Source of the DNA: Metaphire vulgaris
Taxonomy: Eukaryota; Annelida; Clitellata; Crassiclitellata; Megascolecidae
Assembly (NCBI GenBank): GCA_018105865.1
Contig: CM030859.1
Coordinates: 4,702,343-4,766,342, forward strand
Reading direction: 5' to 3'
Length of the DNA stretch: 64,000 bases
Positions 49,601 through 61,741 of this stretch are shown piece by piece. Made by a program: the position numbers and the translations under genes. Within the stretch, counting starts at the first letter, position 1; each line of letters opens with the position of its first letter. The notes under the pieces are model-generated. The model was given only the letters and a program-made list of their open reading frames with translations. It did no database searches and had not been told where the DNA came from.

Positions 49601-49665
49601 CAGTTGGGAATAGTGACCTTCTCACTCGCTTCCACGACATTTCTCACATCCAAAGTAGGAAACAC
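37422..49665 (-). CDS. APP: APP/APLP-family amyloid precursor homologue (spliced, 5' partial)
   Basis: A single-pass type I membrane protein of the amyloid precursor family, involved in adhesion and signalling and cleaved by secretases. Nine exons give 587 codons plus stop, with all junctions in phase. In order: second half of the GFLD (VRNVVEASEKVTIPNWC), copper-binding-like domain (PCGIDRFNGVEFVCCP), a short linker, the helical E2 domain, a long Asp/Glu-rich juxtamembrane region, a transmembrane helix with GIAVGG, an RRR stop-transfer, SPEERH and GYENPTYKYFE. There is no Kunitz domain. The acidic tract usually found between E1 and E2 lies after E2 instead. The Abeta-like segment before the membrane is not conserved. 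Signal peptide and first GFLD exon were not found within the window. Confidence 0.95.
38698..38936 (-). CDS. APP: APP exon: acidic juxtamembrane region, part 2
   Basis: A 239-base exon after ATTAAG and before GTAATG. It encodes a Ser/Thr/Pro-rich segment (VSSQLSTTTPQPSSTV), then 20 consecutive Asp/Glu residues, then KPEEHVANIQRSYVLANE. It joins the last exon in phase 0. Confidence 0.87.
39389..39598 (-). CDS. APP: APP exon: acidic juxtamembrane region, part 1
   Basis: A 210-base exon after a pyrimidine-rich acceptor ending ATCCAG, before donor GTATGT. Joined to the previous exon it reads KKQMEPSTSRPTTVD, then a long Asp/Glu-rich stretch including SEDDDYDDYDDAAEEEEED. Placed by phase and reading-frame continuity; low-complexity sequence cannot be aligned to other APPs. 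Confidence 0.85.
41300..41528 (-). CDS. APP: APP exon: C-terminal half of E2
   Basis: A 229-base exon after TTATTTAG and before GTGAGAG. It encodes LKALKHYVKALQKDRLHTVN then MADHLRGIDQQLNQALDML; human [20 protein letters not shown]. A hAT-like MITE ends 58 bases upstream of the acceptor. Confidence 0.94.
41587..41954. mobile_element. hAT-like MITE with exact 8-bp duplication
   Basis: CAGTGGTTCTCAAAATGG and AAAGTTTGAGAACCCCTG are inverted ends, flanked by CTCTAGAC at 41,579-41,586 and 41,955-41,962. 368 bases, no coding capacity, inside an APP intron 58 bases from an exon acceptor. Confidence 0.9.
42167..42225. repeat. (TA)n/(TG)n microsatellite
   Basis: TATATATATGTGTGTGTGTA then alternating TA, in an APP intron. 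Confidence 0.85.
43063..43221 (-). CDS. APP: APP exon: E2 central coiled region
   Basis: A 159-base phase-0 exon after TTCTCAG and before GTAAGC. It encodes RFQKTYEAEEVESEMEKKQL, then QRVQAELSDKKRRTLDNY, aligning with human [20 protein letters not shown] and ARVEAMLNDRRRLALENY. Confidence 0.94.
43508..43603 (-). CDS. APP: APP exon: E2 helix
   Basis: A 96-base phase-0 exon after CTTTCAG. It encodes MMKDWSAARQRVQDLKAVDP and SEKLNKEITS; human [20 protein letters not shown]. Donor GTTAGT was chosen over a GT two bases earlier because only it keeps frame and alignment. Confidence 0.9.
44093..44111. repeat. (AC)n microsatellite forming an APP splice donor
   Basis: On the minus strand GCAAAG|GTGTGTGTGT: the exon's donor GT is the first repeat unit. 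Confidence 0.8.
44112..44326 (-). CDS. APP: APP exon: E1-E2 linker and start of E2
   Basis: A 215-base exon after CTTTTTCAG. The linker is Thr/Ser/Pro/Lys-rich (VVPTSRPSSTGRPKTVK), without an acidic run or Kunitz domain, then E2 begins (KWNEHEYYVKAKNDMRKHHH). The donor is the first GT of a (GT)n microsatellite. Confidence 0.92.
45794..45885. mobile_element. small inverted-repeat element
   Basis: GGTCAGAGATGGCA and TGCCATCTCTGACC are perfect 14-bp inverted repeats 92 bases end to end. Confidence 0.6.
46567..46782 (-). CDS. APP: APP exon: copper-binding-like domain of E1
   Basis: A 216-base exon after TTTTACAG; joined to the previous exon it reads RCLVGPFQSDALLVPEHC, nearly identical to human. 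The CGIDRFNGVEFVCCP core is intact. Human copper ligands His147, His151 and Tyr168 align with Tyr, Asn and Phe (CSSYFEWNQT; SFAML), so the known metal site is not preserved. NQT creates a possible N-glycosylation site. The donor GTCTGAAG is weak but phase-correct. Confidence 0.92.
47280..47560 (-). pseudogene. LINE C-terminal fragment
   Basis: Minus strand: HIMRENGWENLITMRAFNG then RARGRQRLINITNRML, like the GHIMR...RGRQR block of RTE-like elements. Fragment only. Confidence 0.55.
49539..49665 (-). CDS. APP: APP exon: second half of growth-factor-like domain
   Basis: A 127-base exon after GTTGTAG and before GTTTGTT. It encodes FPTLDVRNVVEASEKVTIPN, WCDFGRTMC and PFRCL, matching human [20 protein letters not shown]...PYRCL, with the three cysteines kept. 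Equivalent to human exon 3. Confidence 0.94.
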
Positions 49666-50392
49666 CTACAACAGCCAAGGAGAATGAAAATAATTACATA
49701 ATTACTGTTATGTTTGGGCTGTTTGCCTAAAACACATATTTTTCTACAGTATTCAGCAGCAAAGTATTTATATGTCATATAATTATTGATGATTGGCTGG
49801 GCTCAGTGCATAGCCATATTTATTAGAATTTTTAGGTGTCTACTGCTGTCTCTGAGTGGAAATAGAAGAGGTGCTATATAAAATCGTCTATTACATTACA
49901 AGTTTCATTTGGAGCAATCACATTTCTATTCGAATAGCTTGATGTTTTAAGCAACTCCTGAACTCTTCTTGTCAAACTGAATTATGATTTATGTCCTCAG
50001 AACAAATCTTTGTTTTAATAATGAAGACGGATTATTTCAGTGAAGACTGCTTGACCTCTCTCTTTGGTCATTCTATTCAACGGAACTCAATAAACATTGC
50101 TCACACCATGATTCATAAAATATTAAAAATGAGGACAATTCATGTTAAATTATGGAAGAAAGTCAAGCTGGAGAAAACTGAACTAAGAGGCAACTAAGAT
50201 GAAAAGATTAAAAGTACCTTTCCAAACGCATTAAGTGAAAGGAAATTAATCAAAGCACATTATGTGGAATTAGGAATACAGTACTAATTTTTATTTTGCA
50301 TCTTTTATAAAAAAATACTGCACTACATTTATGTTGTATATAATACATTCTGTGGCTATTGTACATAGCCACTAAGGTTTAACACACAACAA

Positions 50393-50394
<2 letters not shown>

Positions 50395-50445
<51 letters not shown>

Positions 50446-50447
50446 CG
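50395..50447. repeat. (AT)n(GT)n microsatellite
   Basis: AT run passing into GT and GC units. Confidence 0.95.
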
Positions 50448-52052
50448 CGTGCAAAAATGCAAATTGCTATATAAGCAAAATGTCAGATATTTTAACCCCA
50501 ACTTATTAATATTCTCAAATAAACTGCAAAAGTGCAAAATATCTATGATGCCCTGACTCTAAAGTTCTTATTCAGAAGTTGAAAAATAAACTTCAAGCCT
50601 CTTTAAAGAGTAAACTGTTTACAACTGAATGAAAATTGATTGAAGACTGATTGATCTCTCTTTGGTCAGTCCATTCAAATGAATTCAACAAATATTGATC
50701 ATGCGTGAATCATAAAATATTCAAAATGAAGAAGATATGCGCTGAATTACAAAGAAAACCTCAACCCAGTTGGATGAACAGTTGTCTAGTCACCTGAGAT
50801 ATTAATTCAGAGCAGACTGACTTCAGTCAGCAGAAAGTCTCATTTATAAAGCAACTTATCATTCTGTATAGAAACTGGATTATTCAGTTTATGAATAAAA
50901 CATCCATGGACAGTCCGTACTGATGGCTTGCCAGATCTTGCCACAATGCCATTGATCAAACCACATTTTAAGCTCACAGATCTCTTTAAAGACTGCTAGC
51001 ATGAACACTTATATTAATACTAGACTATTTATCATTGGGACATCATTCATAAGCCAACCATGGTCTGCTTTGAAGAGCTGTCCAAAGGCTTACAAAAGCA
51101 ACAAAGCCCTCCAAACAGAAATATCATTGTAAATTCCTATTGTTTGATTGTTTAGAATTGAGTATGTGAGACCTTTCAGAATGAAACTCTGTACAATATT
51201 TTTGCTTCATTCCAAAAATTACTCTAAGAATTTACGACTTTGAAATATTATTTAAAAAAATTGTTACAAATTTATCACACATTGTATACCGGTATTTGCC
51301 ACAAGAATTACAGATAAAAAAAGCAGAACTCAAAATGAAAATTTCAACACACTGAAATTATCCAGCACAAGCATAACGTCCATTGCCATTGATGCTTTTG
51401 CTGGATCATAAAAGCGAGTTGATATTTTCATTTGATTTCTGCTTTTATAATTCTGAACGACTATTTATCATTGACAATAATGACAACAATTACCTGGTAG
51501 TTTCAGTCACTTGCAATTAAAAAAGTTCTTTATTTATTTACAGTTTGAACCACATTATTGGTGATTAATAAAAGCCTATTATATGAACCGGTCTGACAGT
51601 CTATAGAATGGTTCAGTTGGTCATTGAAAGAATGATAAAACACTCACTTCAAAGCTATGGTTTTATTAGCCCCTCTTTACAAATTCACATCAACGCAGGT
51701 ATCAGGAACAAAGACTAGGCAGTCCTGCTCAATGTTCCCTCAAAGCTGCATGGCAGCAAAAGCAACAAGAAAACGCTGCGTTGCAGTTTCCAACTGCCGC
51801 GCAGTGATTTTTTAATGCAACAGCATTACGTACATTTGATGGAAATCAAGCTGACTGGACTCTGGACTTTCGTCTGGAGAGTGGAGACTGAATGTGGGTA
51901 GGGCAACATTAGGCGAGTGTCAGATGACAAGCAGTAGGCGGGAACTGCATGCAACACAGCACAACAGCACCCCCATCTGATGCCGCTATAGGTCTGTTTG
52001 GTATCAAGACAACACATCTGGTCTTTTGCCATGCTCCAGCACAGTCAGGAAC

Positions 52053-52220
52053 AGGGATATTTCTAGGATTGTGAATTGGGGGGGGGTGTCGACCTCAAAT
52101 TGGAGGGGTGTCCGGAGCTAATTAGTAAGCATTTGTATGCATACCATTGTCACATTGCCAAATTTTGGGGGTGTCGACCTCAAATTGGGGGGTTAGGGGG
52201 TGTCAAAATATCCCTGGTCA
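52053..52220. mobile_element. G-rich inverted-repeat element, 'CAGGGATATTT' family
   Basis: The left end CAGGGATATTTCTAG and right end AAAATATCCCTGG are inverted. Two internal copies of GGGTGTCGACCTCAAATTGG are present. Confidence 0.55.
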
Positions 52221-53391
52221 TGAAGCAACTGAGAGGCTTCTGCATCCTTGAAAGTTGGCTAATTGCCTAGCTGCAATGCTGCTCAAAGCAGTGAGTCTGG
52301 CAGTGTCTTCTGCTAGCATCTGAGTCAGAGTGTTTGTAGTGAGTACTGAATAGGCCTTGGATTTTTCATTTATTTGCATATTTGCTGCAAAGAACTGATG
52401 CCAAAACGTATAGATAACGATAAGACTGGAATAAACGCTGCTACAAAGAAAAAGTGCAGCTTCAGTTTTAAACCAGGATGGTTGAGAGAGAGTTAGAGTT
52501 TCAGCCTGATGAATGCCATCGAGACCAACACTCTCAATCGGCTGCAAGCTGAGCACTTGGATATGCTGATGTGAATCTGATCTTACCAAACTTCAGCAGC
52601 GAAGATTGATCTCGACAAAGTGCACTCGGAATAGTCGTTAAAGAAAGACAGACGCAAGAAACTGCAAGATGAGACGGACTTTCAGTGAATAACACTTGTT
52701 GTGATATGTTGTATATCGATGACTTTCTTACTTATCTTGTATCTAGATTTTAGAGTCTTTGGTTTGGACTCTGTCTCTTCCGTTTTGGTTGTTGCTGATT
52801 ATGAACCTTTCCGAGAATAAAATCTTTTAACTCAACCAAATCTTATAATTTAATATAACGCTGCACTCCGAGCCTCTAACACACTGTACATTACCGTAAA
52901 CACTATACAAGTATTTTATTATTGCAGACTTGCAGTATTAAAAGTGTTACTAATATATAACACTTTTAATTAAGCAGGTACATTGAATAGATATAACTTC
53001 GAATTTCAAATAACACTGATTTTGTTGCTGTCTTGGGTGACATCTGTGAAAAAAATCGGGTGCTTTGGCATGAAAATGTGCCACTCAAACGCTATACTTT
53101 TCCGCGCACACTGGAAAGAAATTAGAAGGAACATTGGTCATGCTGGTTTAGTGCGGCAATTCTTCGGGAAAATTGTGGGGCTCAGAGGTCCTAAATATGC
53201 GGAGAAAAGTGAAAAGTGCAGAAATGTCCCATTTATGCTCCTACTTCACCTCACATGTATGTGACAATTTCAGTTTAGTGTTTAGTGTGAAAATTGCAAT
53301 TGCGGTTTAATGTGGTATTTTCCTGTGGCATATCCCAAATGTTCCCGTAAAAAGGTCAAGGAGCAAAAAGGAAATCCAAACAAGAGCTGGT

Positions 53392-53393
<2 letters not shown>

Positions 53394-53464
<71 letters not shown>

Positions 53465-53525
53465 ATTATACATATTTGCACACATATATACCCGGTATAT
53501 ACACACACTCACACACATAGACATG
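53394..53525. repeat. (TA)n microsatellite with AC-rich flank
   Basis: About 66 bases of perfect TA, then ACACATATATACC/ACACACTCACACACA. Confidence 0.95.
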
Positions 53526-54234
53526 TGTGTGGGGGATAGCAAAAAGAGCCATGAAAATAGTGAAAAGTGCAGAGAAAATTAGCGCATAAATAAGCAGAAA
53601 TCGCAATGTGGAAAGAAATGGAAGGAAGTGCAGTGCAAATTTTATTGCGCACTAAAGTGGTATGACTAACTATGCCTTGATTCACTGCAAACCTGATATG
53701 GCTTGCAGCCTCAGGTTTCTTGGTCTCAGCTGATTCGTGGTTCTGCGTAAGGGTATCCTGGGAGAAATCTGTCCCTACAGTAATTAATTTTGTCTATGGT
53801 TTGGTGCAAAGGTGAAGACAAAATGAACTGCACATGGCCAAGTGCATTCACTCAACATGTTCTCAGGACAAAACACTAGATTTGCAAGTCTAACACAATT
53901 GCTGGTAATCATGTAAATACATTAGCATAATAATTTAATGAAACTATGACAAAATTAAGCACAATAGAGACAAGAGAAATGGTCAACACTTTCCTAACAT
54001 AAAGTACAGAAATGTCTTTCCACAAAGACATACAAGTGCATCTATGGGTGCATGCGTGCACGTATGTGCATATTTGCGATCAGCAAAAGAAAAATTCCTG
54101 ATAACAAAATATTTCTGACTGAACAATTATTTTCAGAGTCACAAGTTATAAAATGTTTCAAATTTTATGTGAATTGTTTTCCATATGGTATACAAAGGAA
54201 AATATTATTGAGAAAAACAGAGGCCAAAGACATT

Positions 54235-55301
54235 TCATTTTTGAAAGGCAGCATCAGACGTGTCCTCTGTGATGATACATTCTCATCCAAGAGGAAGATG
54301 CGCTTTGGTGTTCCACAAGGCTCTATTTCAGGCACTCTGCTCTTCGCAATATTTATCAGTGATCTCGAGAAGGTCGTCGCAGAGTATCAACTGAATGCCC
54401 ACTTCTACGCGGACGACACTCAACTCTACCTCGGTCGTGTTCCAGAGGATATACCTGAGGCCACACACATTCTCACCGACTGTGTCGCCAGTGTGGAAAG
54501 TTGGCTGCGTCTGAACCGGCTTAAGCTGAATCCCTCAAAGACGGAGAGGATATGCCTTGGGCATAGGAACCAGATTGCTAAGTTATCACTGACAACTATC
54601 AACCTAGGTGGAGTGGATATCCGGCGCTCGACCTCTGTCCGCGACCTGGGCGTTATCATCGATGAGAAGATGTCCATGACAGAACACATCAGCATGGTTG
54701 TACGCAGTAGTTTTTATCAACTACAGCAGATGAGTACCATGGTCACCTCGCTGACTCAAGAGGTAGCCATGACTCTGGTGCATGCTCTTATCAGTAGTAA
54801 GGTAGACTATTGCAATAGCCTGCTTGCCCGGGTTACCGACAAGCAACTACGACGCCTTGAGTCAGTCCAAAATGCTGCAGCCTGTCTTATAACTGGTACT
54901 GGAAGACTGCAGCACATTTCACCGGAGCTGAGAAATCTTCATTGGTTGCCAATTTGACAACGAATTAATTTCAAGATTGTTGCTCTTCTTGATACATTGT
55001 AAGTGTCTAAGAGGGGAAGCTCCGGTCTACCTTACCAATGAGTGCAGACCAATTCGATCACTGTGCAGACCTTTTGACCTGCGGTCGGATACGACCCGTA
55101 TTCTCTGGACACAGTAACCAAAAATAAAATGGGTGATCGTTCCTTCAGGGCAACAGGACCGACCAGTTGGAATGCCCATCCACCATCTCTACGGGACGAC
55201 ACAACATTGCGAACCACCTTCCTCGCATGGCTGAAGAAGTACTTTTGAACGATCAGCTGCGGCGCATTTGTGAATATTAAGAGCACCATATCAAAGAGCT
55301 C

Positions 55302-55341
<40 letters not shown>
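54235..55341 (+). pseudogene. CR1/L2-like LINE, 5'-truncated, with (ATCA)n tail
   Basis: RT domain with FGVPQGSISGTLLFAIFISD, intact FYADDTQLY, LNPSKTE, VRDLGVIIDEKMSM, SKVDYCNSLLA, RLESVQNAAA and LHWLPI, then a stop and frameshift and degraded C-terminus. The 3' end is a (ATCA)n tail at 55,302-55,341. The catalytic box is intact, so it is younger than the 9.6-kb LINE. Plus strand, opposite to APP. Confidence 0.85.
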
Positions 55342-55345
<4 letters not shown>

Positions 55346-56208
55346 AGTGCCATGTACGGCAAAACAATGTCTGCATCATTATTCTTTGGGTCAACTAAAG
55401 ACAGAAGCCTTATAATGGCCAGCTTTATCATGGTTTCTTCTTTCCCTAGTTGAACACCTTCAGACTTCCTTAAAATTGGGCGGTGTGCTATCCTGGAGTC
55501 CCTGAAAACCCACTCTAGAAAGGCAGTTTCATTTTACTAGATCTCAGACAAAAGCCACCTATCTAAGAAATAATGACTCCACCGAAGATACACAATTATT
55601 TTATCAATATGCAAGAGCATAACTATAAATGGCACAGACAGACTCAGATCAATATAACCACACACGAAAACAAAGAAACGAAAACATTATATTCAAAGGT
55701 TTATGGATCTTGGTTAGATGGGAATCCGTTAAACAGGGAAGTTCCTGTGTTGGTTCCGAAACAATGAAATGCATTCCTACAGAGCAGTCCATCCCAGACA
55801 GAACAATATTGCTTCACTGAATGCCAACAAACTGCAGGCAGTTTGGGAGTTGTTCAGATCAATAAATTGATTCAGACATGAATGAGTCATTCAGAAGACG
55901 GCACTGCCAACCAGATAAATGCAATATGGCCATCTACCTATGTCCGTCCTGCGGCAAGCAGCCGGTCAAGTGGCCGCCAACTAATGACCACAGGGCTGAG
56001 ACTGGACGAGCAGGAGACTGGACGAGCAGCAGTGCATATCATTTCCAACACAATTTTCAATACAATTTTTATCACCCGATTTGAAGAAGACCGTTGCTAT
56101 AGCTGCTTATGAATCATCTAAGCTTATTCCTTAAAGAAATTACTGCAGACAACCATGGAACCAAGATAGGAGGCATCCTTAGGTTACCACAGAGACCGAA
56201 GAAATGGA

Positions 56209-56770
56209 TGTAATGTAATGTAATTAGCTATTTATATTGCACCTAATCAATCAATGTTAGCAAGCGCATTACAATTAATGTCAATTATGTCAATTATTAT
56301 AAGCACAATTAAACAGATGTGTTTTCAAATGTTTACGGAAAGCGACGGGCGACTTTATGTTCCGTAGCTCTGGTGGAAGGGCGTTCAGGCATGGGGTCCG
56401 GCGCACGAGAGGGCTCGTTGCCCCATGACTGTCCAAGACGAGGTTTCTGGTAATTGACTGGTAGAGGCTGATCGTAGGCCTGGTCTACCAATGGCGGTTG
56501 ATGTTGGCTGGAGCAGATCGGCCAGATAGATCGGACAAAGACCATTCTGTGCACAGAACATCAGCGTGCATAGTTTGTGTTGTATCCGTGACTGGACTGG
56601 AAGCCAATGAAGTTCGCGGCTACCGGAGTGACGTGGTCTTGAGGTTTTAGGTCCAGCACCAGACGTGCAGCAGCATTTTGTACGCGCTGCAGGTTGGCCA
56701 GTGTAGACTTTGGGAGGCCGGCAAGAAATGATGATGACAAAGGGGCCATATGAGCAGCATTCAAAATGCT
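56209..56770 (-). pseudogene. CR1-like LINE 3' end, frameshifted
   Basis: Minus frames give LAGLPKSTLANLQRVQNAAA and then SRELHWLPVQSRIQHKL and YLADLLQ, followed by a tail identical in kind to 28.4-28.6 kb (CAAGCGCATTACAATTAATG) and a TAATG microtail (56,209-56,225). Confidence 0.75.
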
Positions 56771-57276
56771 TCAGAATTGCAGTCACACACACACACACAC
56801 ACGCACAAGGTCCTGTACATAAGGCCATTTTTCATTAAAAAGGTCAAATTGACCACCAACTTGCATGTAGATTTGTTCTTACACAAAAACTCAGAGAAGT
56901 GAAGCTACAGACATGCACAGTAAGAACATAAACAAATATTGTAGTCATATCACACTGGTATCCACTTAGAGAATTATACAGCCTGGTCTGTATTAAAGGA
57001 AAATAGTCCATGTAAGGAAAACTTAACTATTTCAGCAGTTGGGTTAGATATGAGAACAAACAACAGTCTATTATAAATAATATGATTCAAATGTTGAAAA
57101 TGAATACAACTAATAATAATAGTCACATTAGTTTTGCAAGGTTTTAAAGTCACCTGGAAATTCAACATGAATCTTTCGAATCCAATGTCTAACTAAAAAG
57201 TCAATAAGCCTATGAAATGTTGCCTCATCTTCCTGGGTTCTGCTATTGATAATATGACTGTTATTCAGCTGCTCTT

Positions 57277-58060
57277 GGCCTTTGCATCTCCGGGTCAAAC
57301 ACCAAAATCCAAAACCTGAATACCGGTACAGGCCCAAACCTATTGCTGGTTATACAGTAGATGGCATCCATATTGAGCAAGTAGAGAACTTTGTCTACAT
57401 CGGCAGTCTTCAATCAGTAGATGGCCACTGCAAACCAGACAAGAGGAGGTATAGAGGCCAGGTGTCCTCAATGATGTCAACACTAAAGAACATATGGATG
57501 GATCGTCACCTAACCCCTAACATCAAAATTTGCGTGTACCAAACTCTGATCCTCCAAGTGTTGCTGTACGTGCCAGAAACTTGAACACTACTCTCAGCAG
57601 ATGCCAAAACACTGGAAGCTTTCCACATGAAATGCCTACACCATATCCTCCACATTCGTTGGCAAGACTGCATGTGCAATGAGGATATCCATGTCCTAGC
57701 TCATGTAGGAGCATGTGCAATGAAGCTGTCCTAGCGCACGTAAGACTATCACCAGTACTTTCTCTAGTCATCAAGCAACAAGAAACCATCTTTGGACACA
57801 TAGCCAGGCTCCGGGATGACACATCTGCTAACTCCACACTCCGATGCCATTGTTGACTTGTCACTCGGTCAACTACCTGACAAAACATGGAAAACGGGTC
57901 CCAGTCATCCTCACAACAGATGGCTGGATCAACTCCGTAAGGACACCGGAAGACCGCCAAGCAGATCTCTGGAGAAAAGCAATGGATCGTAGTCATCGAG
58001 GAGAGACGAAAAGGCCGTTGCCTACTATGCAATAACCATGACGATTATTCACTTGGTCAA
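57277..58060 (+). pseudogene. non-LTR retrotransposon C-terminal fragment
   Basis: Plus strand: IEQVENFVYIGSLQSVDGHC, STLKNIWMDRHLTPNIKICV, stops, then DIHVLAHV-like and NRWLDQLRKDT, the RT thumb and C-terminal blocks of RTE-like elements. Stop codons and frameshifts; no tail repeat seen. Confidence 0.7.
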
Positions 58061-59304
58061 AAAAGCCATGGCCATCATGATGAATCAAGAATCACAAGTG
58101 ATTTTCCCTTAGCAAGTTACAGACTTTCAACCTACCGGTAATTATACCCAATATGCTCAGGTGGCATATTTATTGAAACCCACCAATTTCAATACCTTGT
58201 GTTACCCTATTAATTGTGTGGAATATTGGTACTTTGAGATAAAAACTAAGCATATCCTAAATAAGAACAGAAATATTTCCGCTTAGCAGTGGCTTGATCA
58301 CAACAATGAAGAGTGGCAAATCCCTACAGTAGCTATTTACCATATATTAGCACTTGACTTAGAACAACCAACCAACATTAGCTGGGAAAAAAGGTACAGT
58401 AGCTACACTCTAGAAACTGAAAGAACATACAAAAGGTTCCGGAATGCTTGTAAACAATGTAAAAATGTGACTAAATATGAAGAAGTCTTCAGTATATCTG
58501 AAAACAGCAAACAGGTCACGAACCAAAAACACTGCTGTAAAATTTGGCTTAAATTTCGTTCAAAGGAACATTAAAAGTTCAATTGTAATTAGTTCAGCTG
58601 CATGCATAAGATGAATTCCAAGCATTCATATTCAAATTAACATACTGGTAACCAAACTAAATTCAAGACACAGAATTGCTTTGAATACAAAATATTAAGC
58701 ATACCTCAGCAGCACTCTTACAAATACACTGCAATTAAGCCAACAATACCCAACAAATACAGACTCCCACCGACATAGCCAAGTCTGCATTTGTTCACAT
58801 TTCCAACATAACATTTCATAAATTTTACACATACTATAACTGGATGACAAACAAGTAGTGCAACATACTTACTGACAATACTTGACTGAAAACTAATAAA
58901 ATACATAATTGTTGGGGTGGGGCAGATTCATGCTCAGTGCAGACGTATACCACAATCTCTTCACCAGTAATTAGCTGATTATCAACTCCCCGTATTCAAT
59001 TCATCAAGGGGTCATTAATTGTGTAAACAGTAGTTCAAGAGCTTAGCCTAAAAGAGGTAACCAAAGTCGCAGTGGCGAGCTAAAGAGGTAAAAATGCATA
59101 GGGATGGATTTCTGAAAGTTGCGGCGAGGGCGATGAGCGAGTTTGGCGACTTAAAAAGGTAGATTACATGGATGGAAATCCGTTCTTATTCCATCCATGG
59201 CGAGGGGGGAGTTTGGCGAGCTAAAGAGGGGTGAGCTAAAGAGGTTTTACTGCATTCAGAAATTCTTAAATTCTAAAGAAATTCTATTTTTCTAACAAAA
59301 TATT

Positions 59305-59485
59305 ACAGTTACCAATTTATCAACACCTAAGCGACAGATGGCTTGGTTGGCTGTTGGAACCACGACTCAATCCTGGGAAGGTCACCCATCTAAGTACTAG
59401 CCGCACTTGATATCGCTTAACTTCAGTGTAGTAGTGAGGTGCTCTAGTGGGAACCCGTCTGCAATACCAAGCAGGCCTTATGACA
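59305..59485 (-). mobile_element. 5S rRNA-headed SINE fragment
   Basis: The minus strand contains GCGGCTAGTACTTAGATGGG and TGACCTTCCCAGGATTGAGT, followed by the same CCAAGCCATCTGTCGCTTAG module as the 12.8-kb copy. No core hairpin follows. Confidence 0.7.
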
Positions 59486-60458
59486 CATTTTTTATTCTTG
59501 ACAATTTGCTTTTCCAATGTTTGTCAGTTTCTGACAGGAGAATCATAAGCAATGCAAAACAAAATGTGGAGACAGTGATATTAAAAAGAGAGAACTCCAA
59601 AGTACAAGTCAGCAAATGAAAGAGACATTCTTATGAGGGAAAGTCCCAGTTCATTGCATTGGATTCTGGCTACATCACCAAGTGCAACATTAAGAGAACA
59701 CAGAACCACAAATCCCACATTTCCTTTACAAAGACCCTGGCCATTGGAAGACAGGTCGGTCTTCGCAATAATATATAATGAACACAGGAAGATCAGAGAG
59801 GAGAGACTGTGATGCCAGAAGCAAGGGCTTCTGCTTTGAAGAAGTCGTGCCCTGCATTTGCCTCACATGGCCTCAATGGACGCAGTCTGTAAATCACGCA
59901 TTGTTCTCGATAGACAGAGTGATCCATGACCTTTTAATAAAGCGATCTGAATGCTGCTTGATCGGAAAGACCGTAATGAATAATGAAAAGCAGGGCCCAG
60001 AGCGAAGACCGATCGGCACCGTGCGACCAATCAATCCGGAAGCAAACCGCATGTGCCCGGAAAATCCACTTTCCTATTGCAGTCACACACGGAACTCCAA
60101 TGATTTCCTGCCTAATCACTTCAATTATTATTCCGGGCATCAAGACGCCGTCTACGAATAGAACTGCACACTACATACACAACACAGACAGCGTACAGAA
60201 AGCATTCCTATTGTGGTCTATAATAATCCTCTAAGATAAGAGGAAAATATAATCAGTGCCTGAAACGAATTTAAACCAACTAGTCTTTGTCCAAGACATT
60301 GCACCTCAATTTGCAAATCAAGGATAGAATTCTAAAACTGCAAGGCCCTAAAACGAGACAAAGCCCCAAAATGGCTCAGTCCACACGTAAAGGAATGCTG
60401 CTGTAGTTGTCTGCATTTATTGGACCAGCAATCAGAATTTGCAAAAGCATTGGCAACC

Positions 60459-60690
60459 TGAGAACCATTGGCAGAGTGGTAACCAACGGTGGATGATGGA
60501 GCAGAAGGTTGCGGGTCCGAGACCCACAGATGCCTAAGGTCGACTCAGCCTTCATTCGCCAGATGGCAGTGACAAATGAGTAGTGGATTAATCCGTGAAG
60601 TAAACAGACACATTGCATGAAAATGCTGTTGGCCTTGAAACGGAGATCAGCGCCGCCCTAGGATCCTTAAGAGCTGGGGAAGGACTTTAC
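60459..60690 (+). mobile_element. tRNA-headed SINE
   Basis: Head CAGAGTGGTAACCAACGGTG and B box GGGTCCGAGACCC, AAGGTCGACTCAGCCTTCAT, and 3' AAACGGAGATCAGCGCCGCC. Tail GGACTTTACTTAC. More diverged middle. Confidence 0.72.
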
Positions 60691-61686
60691 TTACAAATAT
60701 CATAACACCACTACAGATATTGACTGACACAGATAGAATTCACTATGCAAGAGATTAGGACCTCAAATCATTTGAAATGCATCTGCATTGCAGTGCTTTT
60801 TTAAAGTAAAGTATGTTAAGTTATTCAGGGAGTTTCTTCATTCTGTAAGTACCATTTTTTTCTACAACTGTTATGAAAGTAAGATAGTATGCAAAAAGGA
60901 TGCCCAAATTTTAAACACTTGGCAAAATTATTTTGCTATAGTTTTTCATTTTTTATTACTATGGGGGAGTCAAGTATAACGTATAAGATTAGATGTTGAA
61001 AATGTTACTGGCATTTGTTCATGAAATGGTATAATGCTTGGCAAAGCAGCTTCTTAGATCCAAGACAAATCTTGCAATAACAATTAATATAGCATGGACA
61101 AAATTTCTCAATGTAAATTTCTTAATTATACACCTAAAAAGATTTTAAAATTTTAAGTATAAAATTGAATCAACTGTATGGTCAAATGGAAAGATGGTGC
61201 CAAATGGATAAAGGTCCAATGACTTAGGAAATATCAACTGGCTAACCTCACTTTTAGTTTGCCTTTGTCTACTCCTGTCTGAGTCTCCTATATCAGTGGC
61301 CCCCCAACACACACACACACACACCTCAATGGCATTCCATAATACAAAGGTAAAAGCCACAACACAATGGCCACTGAAATGCCTAAGAGGGTCATTTTAC
61401 CCGGCACAATTGGTAACACAAAGCCCTCCCCACAGTCAAAACCCATCAGACAGGCACAATGAACAAGTAGGACTTCCTTTCACCTGGTGATCCAATCCTC
61501 ACCTGACTACTGACTGAGACCTTTCCTCTGCCCCTCTCTCTCTCTCTCTGTCTAAAAATGAAATTAGAAAGACCAAAGTAATTGCCAAAATACAGAAAAG
61601 CACATCACTATTATAATGACACTGGTCACAGTAATGACATGGACACTTTACCATCTTAAGCAAGTCCAATATAAAGCCATCCATCA

Positions 61687-61689
61687 TAG

Positions 61690-61741
<52 letters not shown>

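Larger units (their letters stand above)
49666..54234. other. APP 5' intron or upstream DNA
   Basis: AT-rich with microsatellites and one G-rich inverted-repeat element. The missing GFLD N-terminal exon was searched for by motif (FCG...NMH...GKW, minus strand) and not seen here. Confidence 0.4.
58061..61686. other. probable APP 5' region, no exon recognised
   Basis: SINEs at 59.3 and 60.5 kb. A GC-richer, largely repeat-free patch at 59,770-60,160 has open frames on both strands without recognisable homology. Confidence 0.3.

Noticed and set aside
53675..53780. Minus-strand block with acceptor-like CTGTAG and frame TDFSQDTLTQNHESAETKK
   Set aside because: No similarity to APP, and its phases do not fit the neighbouring APP exon, which needs phase 0.
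57150..57250. Minus-strand block RTQEDEATFHRLIDFLVRHW flanked by AG and GT
   Set aside because: Looks exon-like but has no recognised homology and abuts a LINE; could be chance or another repeat.
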